Part shown: positions 27,924 through 38,100 of the stretch, piece after piece
Numbering within the stretch: position 1 is the first letter of the stretch
Layout of the letters: each line of letters begins with the position of its first letter
Source: Pirellula staleyi DSM 6068
GTDB taxonomy: Bacteria; Planctomycetota; Planctomycetia; Pirellulales; Pirellulaceae
Length of the DNA stretch: 64,000 nucleotides
Assembly (NCBI GenBank): GCA_945875845.1
Contig: CAMCMB010000015.1
Location: 40,086-104,085 of the forward strand
Direction of reading: 5' to 3'
Program-made: the position numbers and the translations under genes
Notes under the pieces: model-generated
Database searches by the model: none
What the model saw: the letters and a program-made list of their open reading frames with translations, nothing else
What the model was told of the DNA's origin: nothing

Positions 27924-30191
27924 ATGCCATCAATCCGATTTTTGAAGTCCGGCAACCAAATTGCAATTTCATCTGACCGTTTTGTTGTATCAAGCGGAAG
28001 CAATGCCGATTGCATCCTCAATGATGCCATGTGCAATTCCGAAAAGCACTGTGAGATCCAACGGATGCCCTCTGGATATTTGTTGATTCCGGCGGAGGAA
28101 GTTTCTGTCAATGGCGTTACACTAAAGAGCAGTGTTTATCTTAATACTGGCGATCGTATCTGCATCGGTCACACATTGCTCCTCTTTGAGGAGGAAACTT
28201 TCGAGGAGGAGCAGACGCGATTAGGATATCTAGAGAAACACACCGAGGCCGGATTCGAACTCGCGTTGAAAGACTCAATGGAGTTGATCTTAGGGCGTGA
28301 GTCGACACGCCAAGTCCACAGACTTGATCACCCGCTGGTTTCGCGACGGCATGCTTCACTATTTAAATCCGGTTCGACAGTAACGATCAAGGATCTCGGA
28401 AGTTCAAACGGGACGTTCGTTAACGGAAAGAGAATCCACAGCGCAACGAAAATACAATCTCATGACGAAATAGGGATCGGCCCTTTTGCATTCGCTTACA
28501 TCAACGGTAGCTTAATTCCACAGAGCGCCACTAGTCGTTCCGCGAATGAATTCCATGTTCTTGGTTCCACTCTGGTATGCAGTGGTATTGGTCGCTCGAT
28601 CGCAAAGACAGGTCATCAATTACTTCATGAGATTGAACTCGAAATTTCACCTGGCCAATTCGTGTGCATTGTCGGGCCGAGCGGAGCAGGCAAATCTACA
28701 TTGCTCAGGGCTCTCGCAAATCGAGAAGCGCCCGACCATCGCATCAAACTAACGGGGAACGTTGCACTCGATGGACTCAATCTTCGAACGCACTTTGATC
28801 AGCTCAAGCATCACTTTGCTTTTGTGCCCCAACACGAAATCCTGTTCGACGACTTAAGCCTTGAAGCGTCTTTGAGGTATACTGCGAGACTTCGTCTACC
28901 ATCGGATGCGAATCGAGCTGAGATCACACAGCAGGTCGATCGTGTCCTCAAAACCGTGCAATTGGAAGACAGTCGCAAAAAGCAAATTGGCAACCTAAGC
29001 GGTGGACAACGCAAACGGGCTGCGTTAGCCAACGAGTTGCTTGCTCAGCCAAGCCTTCTTTTTTTAGATGAAGTGACATCGGGGCTCGACGAACTGACCG
29101 ACAGCGAAATGATGAAACTATTTCGCGAAGTCGCCGACGAGGGGAAGACTGTCGTATGTGTCACGCATAGTGTCGCCTGTGTACCGCGAGATTGCCATCT
29201 TGTTGTGGCGCTGACGCGTTTCGGGAGACTCGCTTTCCAGGGCACACCCAAGGATGCATTAAAGTATTTTGGCGTTGAACGGATTAGCGATATGTATGCC
29301 CAACTCGCTGTCGATTCACCTGAGAACGCTGACGAAGTGGCCGCCAGATTTCTTTCGTTCAAATTGAGTTCGAAGAATGCCACCACCAAGCAAGTGCTAG
29401 AGTCAGTTAAAACATCAGTGAAACCACCCAGACACTTTGACTATAGCTTTTCGCTCCGTCAATTTTTGATTCTACTTGAACGTTACGGGCAACGAATCGC
29501 CAAGGATACCAAAACGAACCTCTTGAGGGTTCTACAAGTTGGGATAGTTGGTCTCCTAATGTGCTCAGTTTTCGGCAAAGTTGACGTGGATTCGCCTGAA
29601 GCATTGGCTGCAACGCAAAACCTAAGTTTCATTTTAGTACTATCCTGTTTTTGGTTTGGTTGCAACAACTCGTCGAAGGAAATTGTTCGCGAACGAGCAA
29701 TCTTTGAACAAGAGCGGAGCGTGGTGGTCAAGCCTCATAGTTTCGCATGGGAAAAATTTGTTGCTCTAACCACCATTGCAGTTGTACAGTCAATGATCTT
29801 GCTGAGTGGTGTCCGCGCTTGGTGCGAGCTACCAGGCGATTTAATCACGTGGATTGCATTAGTTTCGATCGTTTCAATGGTCGGCACTGCGTTAGGGCTT
29901 GCGATATCCGCTTCCGCTCGTCGAGAGGAAGCAGCAATCGCAGCGGTTCCAATCATTCTCATTCCCCAAATTATTCTTGCCGGTGCGGTCTCCCAATTAG
30001 AGGGGGTGAATCTCTGGTTGGCAAAGGTTGCCATCACAGCGCATGCCGGATTTCAAACGAGCAGCGAAATTCTGGGTCACACATCCGAACGTTTTCCTGG
30101 CGATTCACGTTTCTGGGTAGGGATGATGCTCGCGCAAGTCATCGTCGCATTCTGGGTGACACTGTATTCGCTACAACGTAAACATGGCTAA
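27924..30191 (+). CDS. FHA-FHA-ABC transporter, ABCG-type half-size protein (755 aa)
   Basis: Two forkhead-associated domains are at the N-terminus. The first (about 1-90) is degenerate; the second (about 100-185) has the canonical GRES, SRRHA and SSNGTFVNG residues that bind phosphothreonine. The ABC domain (about 215-440) has Walker A GPSGAGKS (Lys 257), signature LSGGQ, and Walker B LLFLDEVTSGLD. About six membrane helices follow (about 520-755), as in ABCG/ABC-2 exporters. Phosphothreonine recognition links it to the Ser/Thr kinase encoded at 14807, a plausible regulator. Start at ATG 27924 (GAAGAGA upstream) rather than TTG 27903. It is 13 bases upstream of the VirD4-like gene. Confidence 0.9.
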   Translation: MPSIRFLKSGNQIAISSDRFVVSSGSNADCILNDAMCNSEKHCEIQRMPSGYLLIPAEEVSVNGVTLKSSVYLNTGDRICIGHTLLLFEEETFEEEQTRLGYLEKHTEAGFELALKDSMELILGRESTRQVHRLDHPLVSRRHASLFKSGSTVTIKDLGSSNGTFVNGKRIHSATKIQSHDEIGIGPFAFAYINGSLIPQSATSRSANEFHVLGSTLVCSGIGRSIAKTGHQLLHEIELEISPGQFVCIVGPSGAGKSTLLRALANREAPDHRIKLTGNVALDGLNLRTHFDQLKHHFAFVPQHEILFDDLSLEASLRYTARLRLPSDANRAEITQQVDRVLKTVQLEDSRKKQIGNLSGGQRKRAALANELLAQPSLLFLDEVTSGLDELTDSEMMKLFREVADEGKTVVCVTHSVACVPRDCHLVVALTRFGRLAFQGTPKDALKYFGVERISDMYAQLAVDSPENADEVAARFLSFKLSSKNATTKQVLESVKTSVKPPRHFDYSFSLRQFLILLERYGQRIAKDTKTNLLRVLQVGIVGLLMCSVFGKVDVDSPEALAATQNLSFILVLSCFWFGCNNSSKEIVRERAIFEQERSVVVKPHSFAWEKFVALTTIAVVQSMILLSGVRAWCELPGDLITWIALVSIVSMVGTALGLAISASARREEAAIAAVPIILIPQIILAGAVSQLEGVNLWLAKVAITAHAGFQTSSEILGHTSERFPGDSRFWVGMMLAQVIVAFWVTLYSLQRKHG

Positions 30192-30204
30192 GTAGGTCGA
30201 ACTT

Positions 30205-32118
30205 ATGTACATTTCCGCTACTCCGAACAGAAGCAAAGTGGTCGAATCGTTCTCATTGTTTGTAGTGGGAGCGACCTGCTGGCTTGCCGCATTGATCTAT
30301 ATCGAGCTTACCCCAAAGAATGGGTCAGAGCGGGATACGATGCGACTCATTTACACCTGTGGCTATTTTTCTTGTGTTGTTGGGCTATTGCTGCACGCTC
30401 AAAAAACACTCCCAGACTTCTTGTCAACACTCAACCGATGGCGTTATGAGGACGCACCACCATCTATGGAGAATTCCTGGAAGAACCTAGTTGAAGAATT
30501 TGATTTTGTTTTAAAGTCCATTGCCTGGATTTGCATCGTACTGACCGTCTCAACAAGCGTTTCTGTCGTTGCGAATTGGTTCACATTTCCAGGAGTGATG
30601 CTCGGTGCAAACGGGCTAATTTGGTGGATGGCGATTGTGGGGTTAGTCGCTTTCGCTTATTGGTTTCCAGCGAGTTTGAACAGCATGTTCAAGCACTACC
30701 GATTCCTGCGACGGCAAATCGCGACTTGTGACTTTTACCAACCGAAGAGAACCAGTGATCTGTGGAAGCTTACTGATTCCGACCCAGACCGCAAGTTTCT
30801 TCTTTTCCCTCCTAAGGATGGGTTTCTTGCCGGCAATCGTCCCTGGAAGTTTGCCTCGCTAACGCAGAACTTAATTGCGTTCGGAAGTATCGGTAGCGGG
30901 AAGACAGCGTGCGTGATGAATTCGTTTCTGAACGAGTTTGTTGCTTCATCTAAGTTACTAACGACGAGCCAAGCTGCTGGTGGGTTGGTCCTGGATTTCA
31001 AAGGTGACTACTTAAACAAGTTGGAGCGGCTTTGTGCTAAGCATGGACGTATTCGTGACTTGATTGTATTGTCGCCTTCGTCTGGACACCGATGGAATCC
31101 TCTCGATAGTGACGAACCGGCGAGCGAGATTGCATCGCGATTTGTTTCGGCAATGAAAGCCTTGGGTCAGAAAGATGAAAACACCAGCTTTTTTAAGGAT
31201 CAATCCGAGAGTTTTGTCGAGAACGCAATTACGTTGCTTCGTTATACGGGCGGACCAGAACATCCACCGACGATCCCCAATCTTTATCGACTTGCTAACG
31301 ACATGCGGTTCCTTTCTGAAAAGATAAATCAACTCCCGGAGGAGAGCCCGAACGAGAATCGCTCCTGCCCAGTATCCCGCTGTAGAGTCTATTTTTGCAA
31401 TGCTTTTGTTGCATTGCCGGATGACACCCGAAACAGCGTTCTAGGCACGCTGAACAACATGCTCAATCCTCTGTGTGCTGAAAATGTTGCTTCAGTCGTT
31501 GATGGCCCCTCAACCATTAACCTCGCAGATGCGACCATTCGATCGAAGATCGTCTATCTTGATTTACCTCAAGCAAGGGCACCCAAGGCAGGGCGCGTCC
31601 TTGGCCTTTTGCTGAAATTATCGTTTTTTGCGGAAGTTCGAAAAAAGGAACTTCGTAGTGGGAAGTATTCGTTCTTCTTTGCAGACGAGTTTCAAGAGTT
31701 TTTCACAAGTGATCAAGAGTCAAGCGACACTCGTTTTTTCGCAGTGTCTCGTGAATTCGACCATTGCAACTTAGTCGCAACGCAAAATATGAATAACCTA
31801 ACGATGCAGGGCGATAAGAAGGACGCTGTCATGAGCTTGCTCGCAAACATAAAAACCAAGATCTTTTTGCAGAACAGCGATCAGCAGACAAACTCCTACG
31901 CTTCAGAGCTATTCGGGCGTCACGTTGAAGAATTAGGAGGCGGACATATTGGTGGACATGCTCACGTCGTCCCTAATTTGGCACCCGGCGACTTTATCAG
32001 CTTGAAGACGCCCTCCCCAGGGATCTGCGACTACTGCGAAAGCTACCTGCTGATCGAGTCAAATTCTCAAGTGGATTTAGCAAATCGCGCAAACAGATGG
32101 CCGATCGTTCCCGTTTAG
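30205..32118 (+). CDS. VirD4/TraG-like membrane ATPase (637 aa)
   Basis: Several hydrophobic segments, up to four, lie in the first 180 residues (for example VVGATCWLAALIYIEL, IAWICIVLTVSTSVSVV, WWMAIVGLVAFAYWF). The AAA+/FtsK-type ATPase follows with Walker A GSIGSGKT (Lys 233), VLDFKGD, Walker B YSFFFADEFQEFF and the C-terminal VATQNMNNL motif typical of type IV coupling proteins (VirD4, TraD, TraG). No relaxase, VirB4 or other T4SS gene is seen in the window, so it is an orphan. It may pump DNA or protein across the membrane, or act as a motor for this system. It follows the FHA-ABC gene by 13 bases. Confidence 0.85.
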   Translation: MYISATPNRSKVVESFSLFVVGATCWLAALIYIELTPKNGSERDTMRLIYTCGYFSCVVGLLLHAQKTLPDFLSTLNRWRYEDAPPSMENSWKNLVEEFDFVLKSIAWICIVLTVSTSVSVVANWFTFPGVMLGANGLIWWMAIVGLVAFAYWFPASLNSMFKHYRFLRRQIATCDFYQPKRTSDLWKLTDSDPDRKFLLFPPKDGFLAGNRPWKFASLTQNLIAFGSIGSGKTACVMNSFLNEFVASSKLLTTSQAAGGLVLDFKGDYLNKLERLCAKHGRIRDLIVLSPSSGHRWNPLDSDEPASEIASRFVSAMKALGQKDENTSFFKDQSESFVENAITLLRYTGGPEHPPTIPNLYRLANDMRFLSEKINQLPEESPNENRSCPVSRCRVYFCNAFVALPDDTRNSVLGTLNNMLNPLCAENVASVVDGPSTINLADATIRSKIVYLDLPQARAPKAGRVLGLLLKLSFFAEVRKKELRSGKYSFFFADEFQEFFTSDQESSDTRFFAVSREFDHCNLVATQNMNNLTMQGDKKDAVMSLLANIKTKIFLQNSDQQTNSYASELFGRHVEELGGGHIGGHAHVVPNLAPGDFISLKTPSPGICDYCESYLLIESNSQVDLANRANRWPIVPV

Positions 32119-32175
32119 CATTTGTTGCATAACGCGAGCACCCAAACATGACCTTTAGGACTACCGGCAATCATC

Positions 32176-32319
32176 ATGGCTCTACTTCCCGTTTGGTTCA
32201 TACGACTATTGGTGACCTTCCTCATTTTCTGGCTTCTCTGGAGCATGGTTGTTGGGCCATGGCTCTTTTCAACCGAATCGGCGATCAGAGCCCATTACTG
32301 GTGGATGTTTCCGCGGTAA
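32176..32319 (+). CDS. Small membrane protein (47 aa)
   Basis: A short frame ATG 32176 to TAA 32317-32319 encodes MALLPVWFIRLLVTFLIF then WLLWSMVVGPWLF and a basic/aromatic tail ending WWMFPR. It has one long or two short hydrophobic helices. It lies in the 276-bp gap between the VirD4-like and lipoprotein genes and has no competing frame, so a membrane microprotein assisting the neighbouring ATPase or ABC transporter is plausible. No strong Shine-Dalgarno is visible, so confidence is moderate. Confidence 0.45.
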   Translation: MALLPVWFIRLLVTFLIFWLLWSMVVGPWLFSTESAIRAHYWWMFPR

Positions 32320-32394
32320 ATTAGCAGTGCCATTCGCGCCGTGGTGGTCATTTCCCCTCCAGCAACGTAAAACCTAAACAGACAGAGTCCAAAA

Positions 32395-35079
32395 ATGAGC
32401 AAACAAACTCCGTGTTTTTGGTGTTGCATTGTGTTGGTGGTGCCTTACATAATTGGATGTGCTCCAAGTGCATTGGATAAGTCGTCAGCGTTGGACGACG
32501 CAGCCACAGAAAGTGCTGTCTCTGATCAGAACCGTGCGACTGAAATCTCTGCCCCCTCTATTCCGGAGCCGCTAGCACTCGCCGAGAAAGACACGGAAGT
32601 GCTGGTCCTGGATGCAACCAATCAGGTGACCGTGCCGGCTAGCGAAGCCGGACCAGCAACGATTGAACCTGAAATTCAGTTGCCGCCGAAGACACCAGCG
32701 CCACCCGAGCCCGCTATCGAGCAGCCACAGCTTACTCCCGATCGGCTCGCAAAAGCATTGGCATCAGTCACGGCTTTACTCTCGGTTAGCGACGCAGAAT
32801 GGGCTTCGGCGAGCGACTTAATCGTCGAGAAGGTTGTTTCAGCAATGTTGCAGGCTGAGGCGAATACTGAAATTGCGTTGTCTTTAAATGCGTCGAACGC
32901 AGTCTTATTTGATGCGATGGATAGGGATTCGGAGGTGCAAATGGAAGACTACCTCTCCGGTCGCCGCTTATCAATGGACTTAGGTGGTTTCCGCGATGCA
33001 AACTTCGCCCGCCTACAGCTTGAGACTGCAGTGAAAAAGCTTGGACCTCGCACGGCTCCAAGCCTATTCAATGCTGGCAAAGCCGAGTTTGTCGAAAAAG
33101 TTTTCGGGCCCTCCTCAGTTCCATTTATCGCAAATGCAGCTCGCGATGGTCGCAATAAAAACCAAGCCGCTTGCTGGTTGTATTGCCGAAGAACTTATCC
33201 ATTTGCTGAAATCGGCGCCCCCCCAATAGAGCGACTGCGAGCCATCGCGAATGACATCTCTAACAAGAATCGTAGGGGTGCAATCTTCGAACTTGTGAAC
33301 CAAAAAGAGAATCCAGTAAAAATTGCAGACGCGCTGTATGCGCTAACATCTCCCGGGAAAGAAGATGACGTACTTAGTCACGAAGAGATTCTTGATTGCC
33401 TGCTCAGGCTCAGTCCAATCGATCCTGCAATCGATCGGATGATAATTAATAAAGCATCGGGAAACTTTGGTAAGGCAGGAACAAGTGACGCAATTGTGCG
33501 ATTGGCAATGCGTGGAAACAAGGACGCGGCGGCATTGATAGAAAATACTCTTTCAAGGCCCGAGACAGAATTTCATCGTGGGTTGTACGAGAGAGATCGT
33601 GAGCACACCGACAAAGTTAAATCGATTCGAGTTGCAATGGCTAATGCTGTGGGGGCGATGGGCGATGATGGGCAAGTGTACCTACCGTCATTAATTTCAC
33701 TATTCAAAACATTTGATCCGAAAAGCGACTCCGACGAACGACTTCGATCCACTGTGGCAGGCACCATTGGCCAACTCGGCAGCGGTGGACGCCGTTTCAT
33801 CGTTGACTCGGTCAACAACGGAGATCTCAAATTGATCGGCGCCATGCTTAAATGGGAAGCCAAAAACCTACCGCCAGAGGAGATGTTTTTCAAGTGGAAT
33901 CGCGTGAAGCGGGAAAGTTTGGCGCAATCGATTCTTAAGCTACAAACATCTTCCGGCTACTCAAATGACTATGCAGTGATTGATAACCTCGAGAGTTTTC
34001 GAGGCTTCTTCTACTTGCTGGAGCGACGTCCTCCTAAATCCAAGGATTTCCAAGAGGAGTTGCTGCAACAGTTGAAGGATTGCAGGTACCTCAAGCAGCG
34101 TAACCTTACGCTCAGAATCGAAGACTTTCGAAGCGGACTTGTAGACGTTATCGGTAATTGTGACCTAGATGCGATACGCGGAGCGGTTTCCATTCTTGCA
34201 AAAATGTACGCGGAGGAACCGCCGGTAGAAGCTGAAGTATTTCAGCACAAATCTAAGCTTCTTCAACTCATTGCCTCCTTGCCAAGCGGTGCTGATCCCG
34301 TTGTTCCATTTCTGCAAAAGCAATTGACCAGCGAAGAAGCGTTTTCATTCAAGTTTACAGTTGATATGCTAGGCAAAATAGCGGCGGGGAATGAGGGTCA
34401 ACGAGAGCATATTGTCGACTTCACATTATCAAATTTAACAAAAATCGGAAGTGGAAATGAAGATGCGGAAAGAGTGCAACTTTGTGTCAGATCGTTGAAA
34501 GATTCAAAGTCGAAATCTAACAAGCTAGTGACACTAGCTCAGCGAGCCTTAACGAGTGTAAACTCGCTTGAAAGTGACAAAGAAATCGAGTTCAAGGTTG
34601 ATTGCTGTGAATGTTTGGCAAGCTCCAGCGACCCTCAGGTGGCACTTCCTTTTATCGAGAAATTGATTGCGATGGACAATTTGCAACCGCAGCAGCTTTA
34701 TCGCTTACTCCAGCTAAGCAATCGCCTTGGCGCCAGCCCAAGCTCTTCCGCCGTATCAATAGTGATTGAAAAAATGCGAACGAGCAACGCTACTATGTTC
34801 GAGTTTCAATGGATACTCGCCTGCGTGACGGAGTTATCTGCAGAGCAGTCGGCACCTTTGATTCCCGAATTGCTCGACGCCATGGCTGTCGATTCTGAAA
34901 CGACGCTTCACCATGCATCTATGAAAACGCTTGCAAAGATTGCACCAAATGACCAAAGGGTAATCGACGCGATTGCCCTACTCAGCTTGCAATCGAATCC
35001 TGTATCGCGCGAGGCAGCGAAGAATGCACTTCGGGATATGCAAATGGAACAAAGAACTAACTCTTTGAGTATTGAGTGA
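32395..35079 (+). CDS. Large alpha-helical (HEAT-like) lipoprotein (894 aa)
   Basis: The N-terminus has a hydrophobic stretch ending YIIGC (Cys 22), a lipobox, followed by a Pro/Glu-rich linker to about residue 120. The remaining roughly 770 residues are helical with repeat-like segments (RLRSTVAGTIGQLGSGG, ALPFIEKLIAMDN, LHHASMKTLAKIAPND), suggesting an extended HEAT-type scaffold outside the cytoplasm. There is no catalytic motif. Its stop lies about 87 bases before the preferred start of the second TPR-CHAT gene. It may present or inhibit the CHAT protease; this is inferred from adjacency. Confidence 0.7.
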   Translation: MSKQTPCFWCCIVLVVPYIIGCAPSALDKSSALDDAATESAVSDQNRATEISAPSIPEPLALAEKDTEVLVLDATNQVTVPASEAGPATIEPEIQLPPKTPAPPEPAIEQPQLTPDRLAKALASVTALLSVSDAEWASASDLIVEKVVSAMLQAEANTEIALSLNASNAVLFDAMDRDSEVQMEDYLSGRRLSMDLGGFRDANFARLQLETAVKKLGPRTAPSLFNAGKAEFVEKVFGPSSVPFIANAARDGRNKNQAACWLYCRRTYPFAEIGAPPIERLRAIANDISNKNRRGAIFELVNQKENPVKIADALYALTSPGKEDDVLSHEEILDCLLRLSPIDPAIDRMIINKASGNFGKAGTSDAIVRLAMRGNKDAAALIENTLSRPETEFHRGLYERDREHTDKVKSIRVAMANAVGAMGDDGQVYLPSLISLFKTFDPKSDSDERLRSTVAGTIGQLGSGGRRFIVDSVNNGDLKLIGAMLKWEAKNLPPEEMFFKWNRVKRESLAQSILKLQTSSGYSNDYAVIDNLESFRGFFYLLERRPPKSKDFQEELLQQLKDCRYLKQRNLTLRIEDFRSGLVDVIGNCDLDAIRGAVSILAKMYAEEPPVEAEVFQHKSKLLQLIASLPSGADPVVPFLQKQLTSEEAFSFKFTVDMLGKIAAGNEGQREHIVDFTLSNLTKIGSGNEDAERVQLCVRSLKDSKSKSNKLVTLAQRALTSVNSLESDKEIEFKVDCCECLASSSDPQVALPFIEKLIAMDNLQPQQLYRLLQLSNRLGASPSSSAVSIVIEKMRTSNATMFEFQWILACVTELSAEQSAPLIPELLDAMAVDSETTLHHASMKTLAKIAPNDQRVIDAIALLSLQSNPVSREAAKNALRDMQMEQRTNSLSIE

Positions 35080-35165
35080 AAACTTTGGAAGGGAGCATCT
35101 ACGCTACTGTGCCGCATGCATTGTTACTTAAAAATTTTTTTAACACGGTTGGCAAGGGTTCTGAA

Positions 35166-38100
35166 ATGGCTCGAATGAAAAGTGTTTTCGCCTGCATTAT
35201 TTTTTTCTCAATGTTTTTGTGTGGATTGTCGGTACTTGCTCAGACTGCTGGTCGGCCACTGTCAAGTTCGGAGAGAGCAAGAATCGCGGAAGCTCGTAAA
35301 CTCGAGGAATTGTCAAATGCGAAATACCAAGAAGGCAAGTATGACGATGCATGTGATTTGGCAAGGCAAGTTCTTGATATCTATGAGACTATCTACGGCC
35401 CAGATCATCGAGATGTCTCCATAAGTCTTGTTAATCTCGCCCACATGTATAACTATCGCGCACTCTACAACGAAGCCGAAAAGCTACTTGTTCGCGCGGT
35501 AAGAATCGACGAAAAAACCCTCGGAGCCAATGATAAAGGCCTTGCAGTGACGCTTAATAATCTTGGCGAGTTGTACTTAAAGCAGGGGAAAATTGACAAG
35601 GCAGAACCGCTGCTTCTTAGATCTGTGAATATCATGGAATCGAATTTAGGTAAGGAACATCCAGATGTTGGATTCGCGCTTGCCAATTTGGCCTCCGCAA
35701 TGGAAATTCAAGGGAAATATCGTGAAGCTGAGTCAGTGGTCAAGCGTGCGTTAGCAATTAGTGAAAAGACCCTTGGTGCGGATCATGTCGATACGGCTAT
35801 TCGCGTCAAGCAGCTTGCTGGCCTCCAACAAAGCATTGGCGACTACGCCTCCGCAGAACGAGGATATCTACGCGCGAAATCTACGATTGAGCGTACGTTG
35901 GGGCTAGATCATCCGACCTTATCTGGCATTCTAAACGATCTAGGCGGTATGTATGTAGATTTAGGGAACTATTCGGCTGCTAAGCCACTCCTTGAGCGAT
36001 CGTTGCGGATTAGCGAAGACTCTCTAGGTACGTTTCATCCACTTACTGCAACAATTGTTTGTAATTTGGCGACGCTTTATATGAGTGAAGGTGATCACAA
36101 AATAGCTGAATCAATGTACCGGCGTGCATACGGCATTTTTGGTCAAGAACTTGGGCAAGATCACCTTAAAACAGCCGCTTGTGCTGAGCGCCTTGGAACT
36201 TTGAAAGTTTATCAGCGGAATTTTGATTCCGCCGAGCAGTTTCTGTCAGGTGCGTTGAAGTCGTTTGAGAGAGGGCTCGACCCGAATAATCCAGAAATAG
36301 GCAATGTTGCTTATGCTTTAGGAGGACTAAGAGTTCGGATGGGCAACTTGAGAGGCGCGGAACCTCTACTTCTTAGATCATTGGCAATAGTTGATAAGTC
36401 GCTGCCATCGGACCACCCGATTTTGAGTTCGCGTCTTACAGGCTTAGCGATTCTAAATGATAAGTTGAACAAAGATTCCGAGGCGGACGTTTTCTTCGAT
36501 CGAGGGCGGCATGCGACACAGCGATACATTTCTGCTGTATTGCCCTCTCTTTCGGAAAACGAGCAAACAAAGTTTATCGAGGAAAGATTTACCTCTGAGT
36601 TATTTGCCGCACTTTCATTTGGCTTAAAGCATGCAGAGTCATCTGTGATTACCAGAAATTCTGCTAGCTGGTTGATCAATGGTAAAGCTGTCGCTCTTCA
36701 GTCACTAGCACAGCGGAACCTATTGTCCCGTGATACCGAAGATCCAGGGTTGGCTTCGGTGGTGAAACAGTTACAGCAAGTGCGTGGGGAACTTGCGAGA
36801 ATTTCGATGGCGAAATCAACTTCTGCTCAGATGGATTCAAAAAAAGAACTGTTCGCAAAACTTGTCAACCAAGAGCAGATGCTTTCTAAGCAGCTAGCTT
36901 TGGCTAGTGGTTCTGTTGAGCAGGAAGGTTGGATTGATGTCGGTAAGATTCGCACAACATTACCGCCGAACGTGTCATTCATAGATTTCGCACGATTTGA
37001 TCTTTTTGATTTTTCAGCCGTTGGAGCGGCAAAAACTTGGAGACCGGCGCGATATGCGGCGTGGATTACACAGGGTGGAGATAGCGGCAATACCGTCGTG
37101 GTTGATCTTGGTGACGCCGATGAGATTGATACTTTAGTCAAAGATGTTTGTAACAGTATTCCCAAAGGCATCTCTCAAGTTACCGCGATGGGCGAGGTTG
37201 ATGCGACAGCGGTCATTACTAGAGATTTGGCCATTCTCGCTGATAGAATATGGAGACCATTGGAATCGGTAATCACCCAGATGGATAGTGAAATCAGTGA
37301 TATAGTTCTCAGTCCCGACGGCAATCTCTGGGTGCTTCCTTGGGCATGCTTGCCATTACCAGAGGAAGCGGGAAAGGTACTGTTAGAAAAATACACGGTT
37401 CGATTTGTGACGAGCGGACGCGACCTGCTCAGTACTCCGATGAAGGTCGTAAATAGCAAAACATATATTTTTGCGGACCCCAGTTTCGATCAAACAGGCG
37501 ACGAGAAACGCAGGTCAATTGAAGCCGTGTTTCGTCAGCCTTTGGTTGCAGGCGAGGAAGTTAATCGAGACAAACTAGTGTCGTTGCTTCCAAAGGTTAC
37601 TTCACTTCCTGGAACGGGAATTGAAGCTGCATTAACCATCCCCAGTATTGAAACTTGGGCTGGGACTAAACCGGCGGTGTTTCAACAGCGCTACGCTTTA
37701 GAGCGAGTCGCAAAAGCACTGCGGCATCCAAAACTGGTTAGCTTTGCAACGCATGGTTTCTATCTACCCATCCAGAAAGTTGATAGAGAGTTGTCTGATA
37801 TTTTTGCAATGAGTAGCACCCGCTCGATCGCCATCGATAAAACCGGCTCTCCAGTTGAGAATCCGCTCCTGCGATGTGGACTGCTATTTTCGGGCTGCAA
37901 TACACCGAGTTCGATAGTTGGAGATGACGACGGTATCTTAACTGGTCTTGAAATTGTTGGGATTGACCTTCGGGGCACTGAACTAGTTGTGTTGAGTGCT
38001 TGCGAGACCGGTGTTGGTGAAGTCCGAAATGGGGAAGGGATAGCTGGCTTAAGGCAAGCGTTCCAATTGGCTGGTGCCCAGTCGGTCGTCTCGTCCTTGT

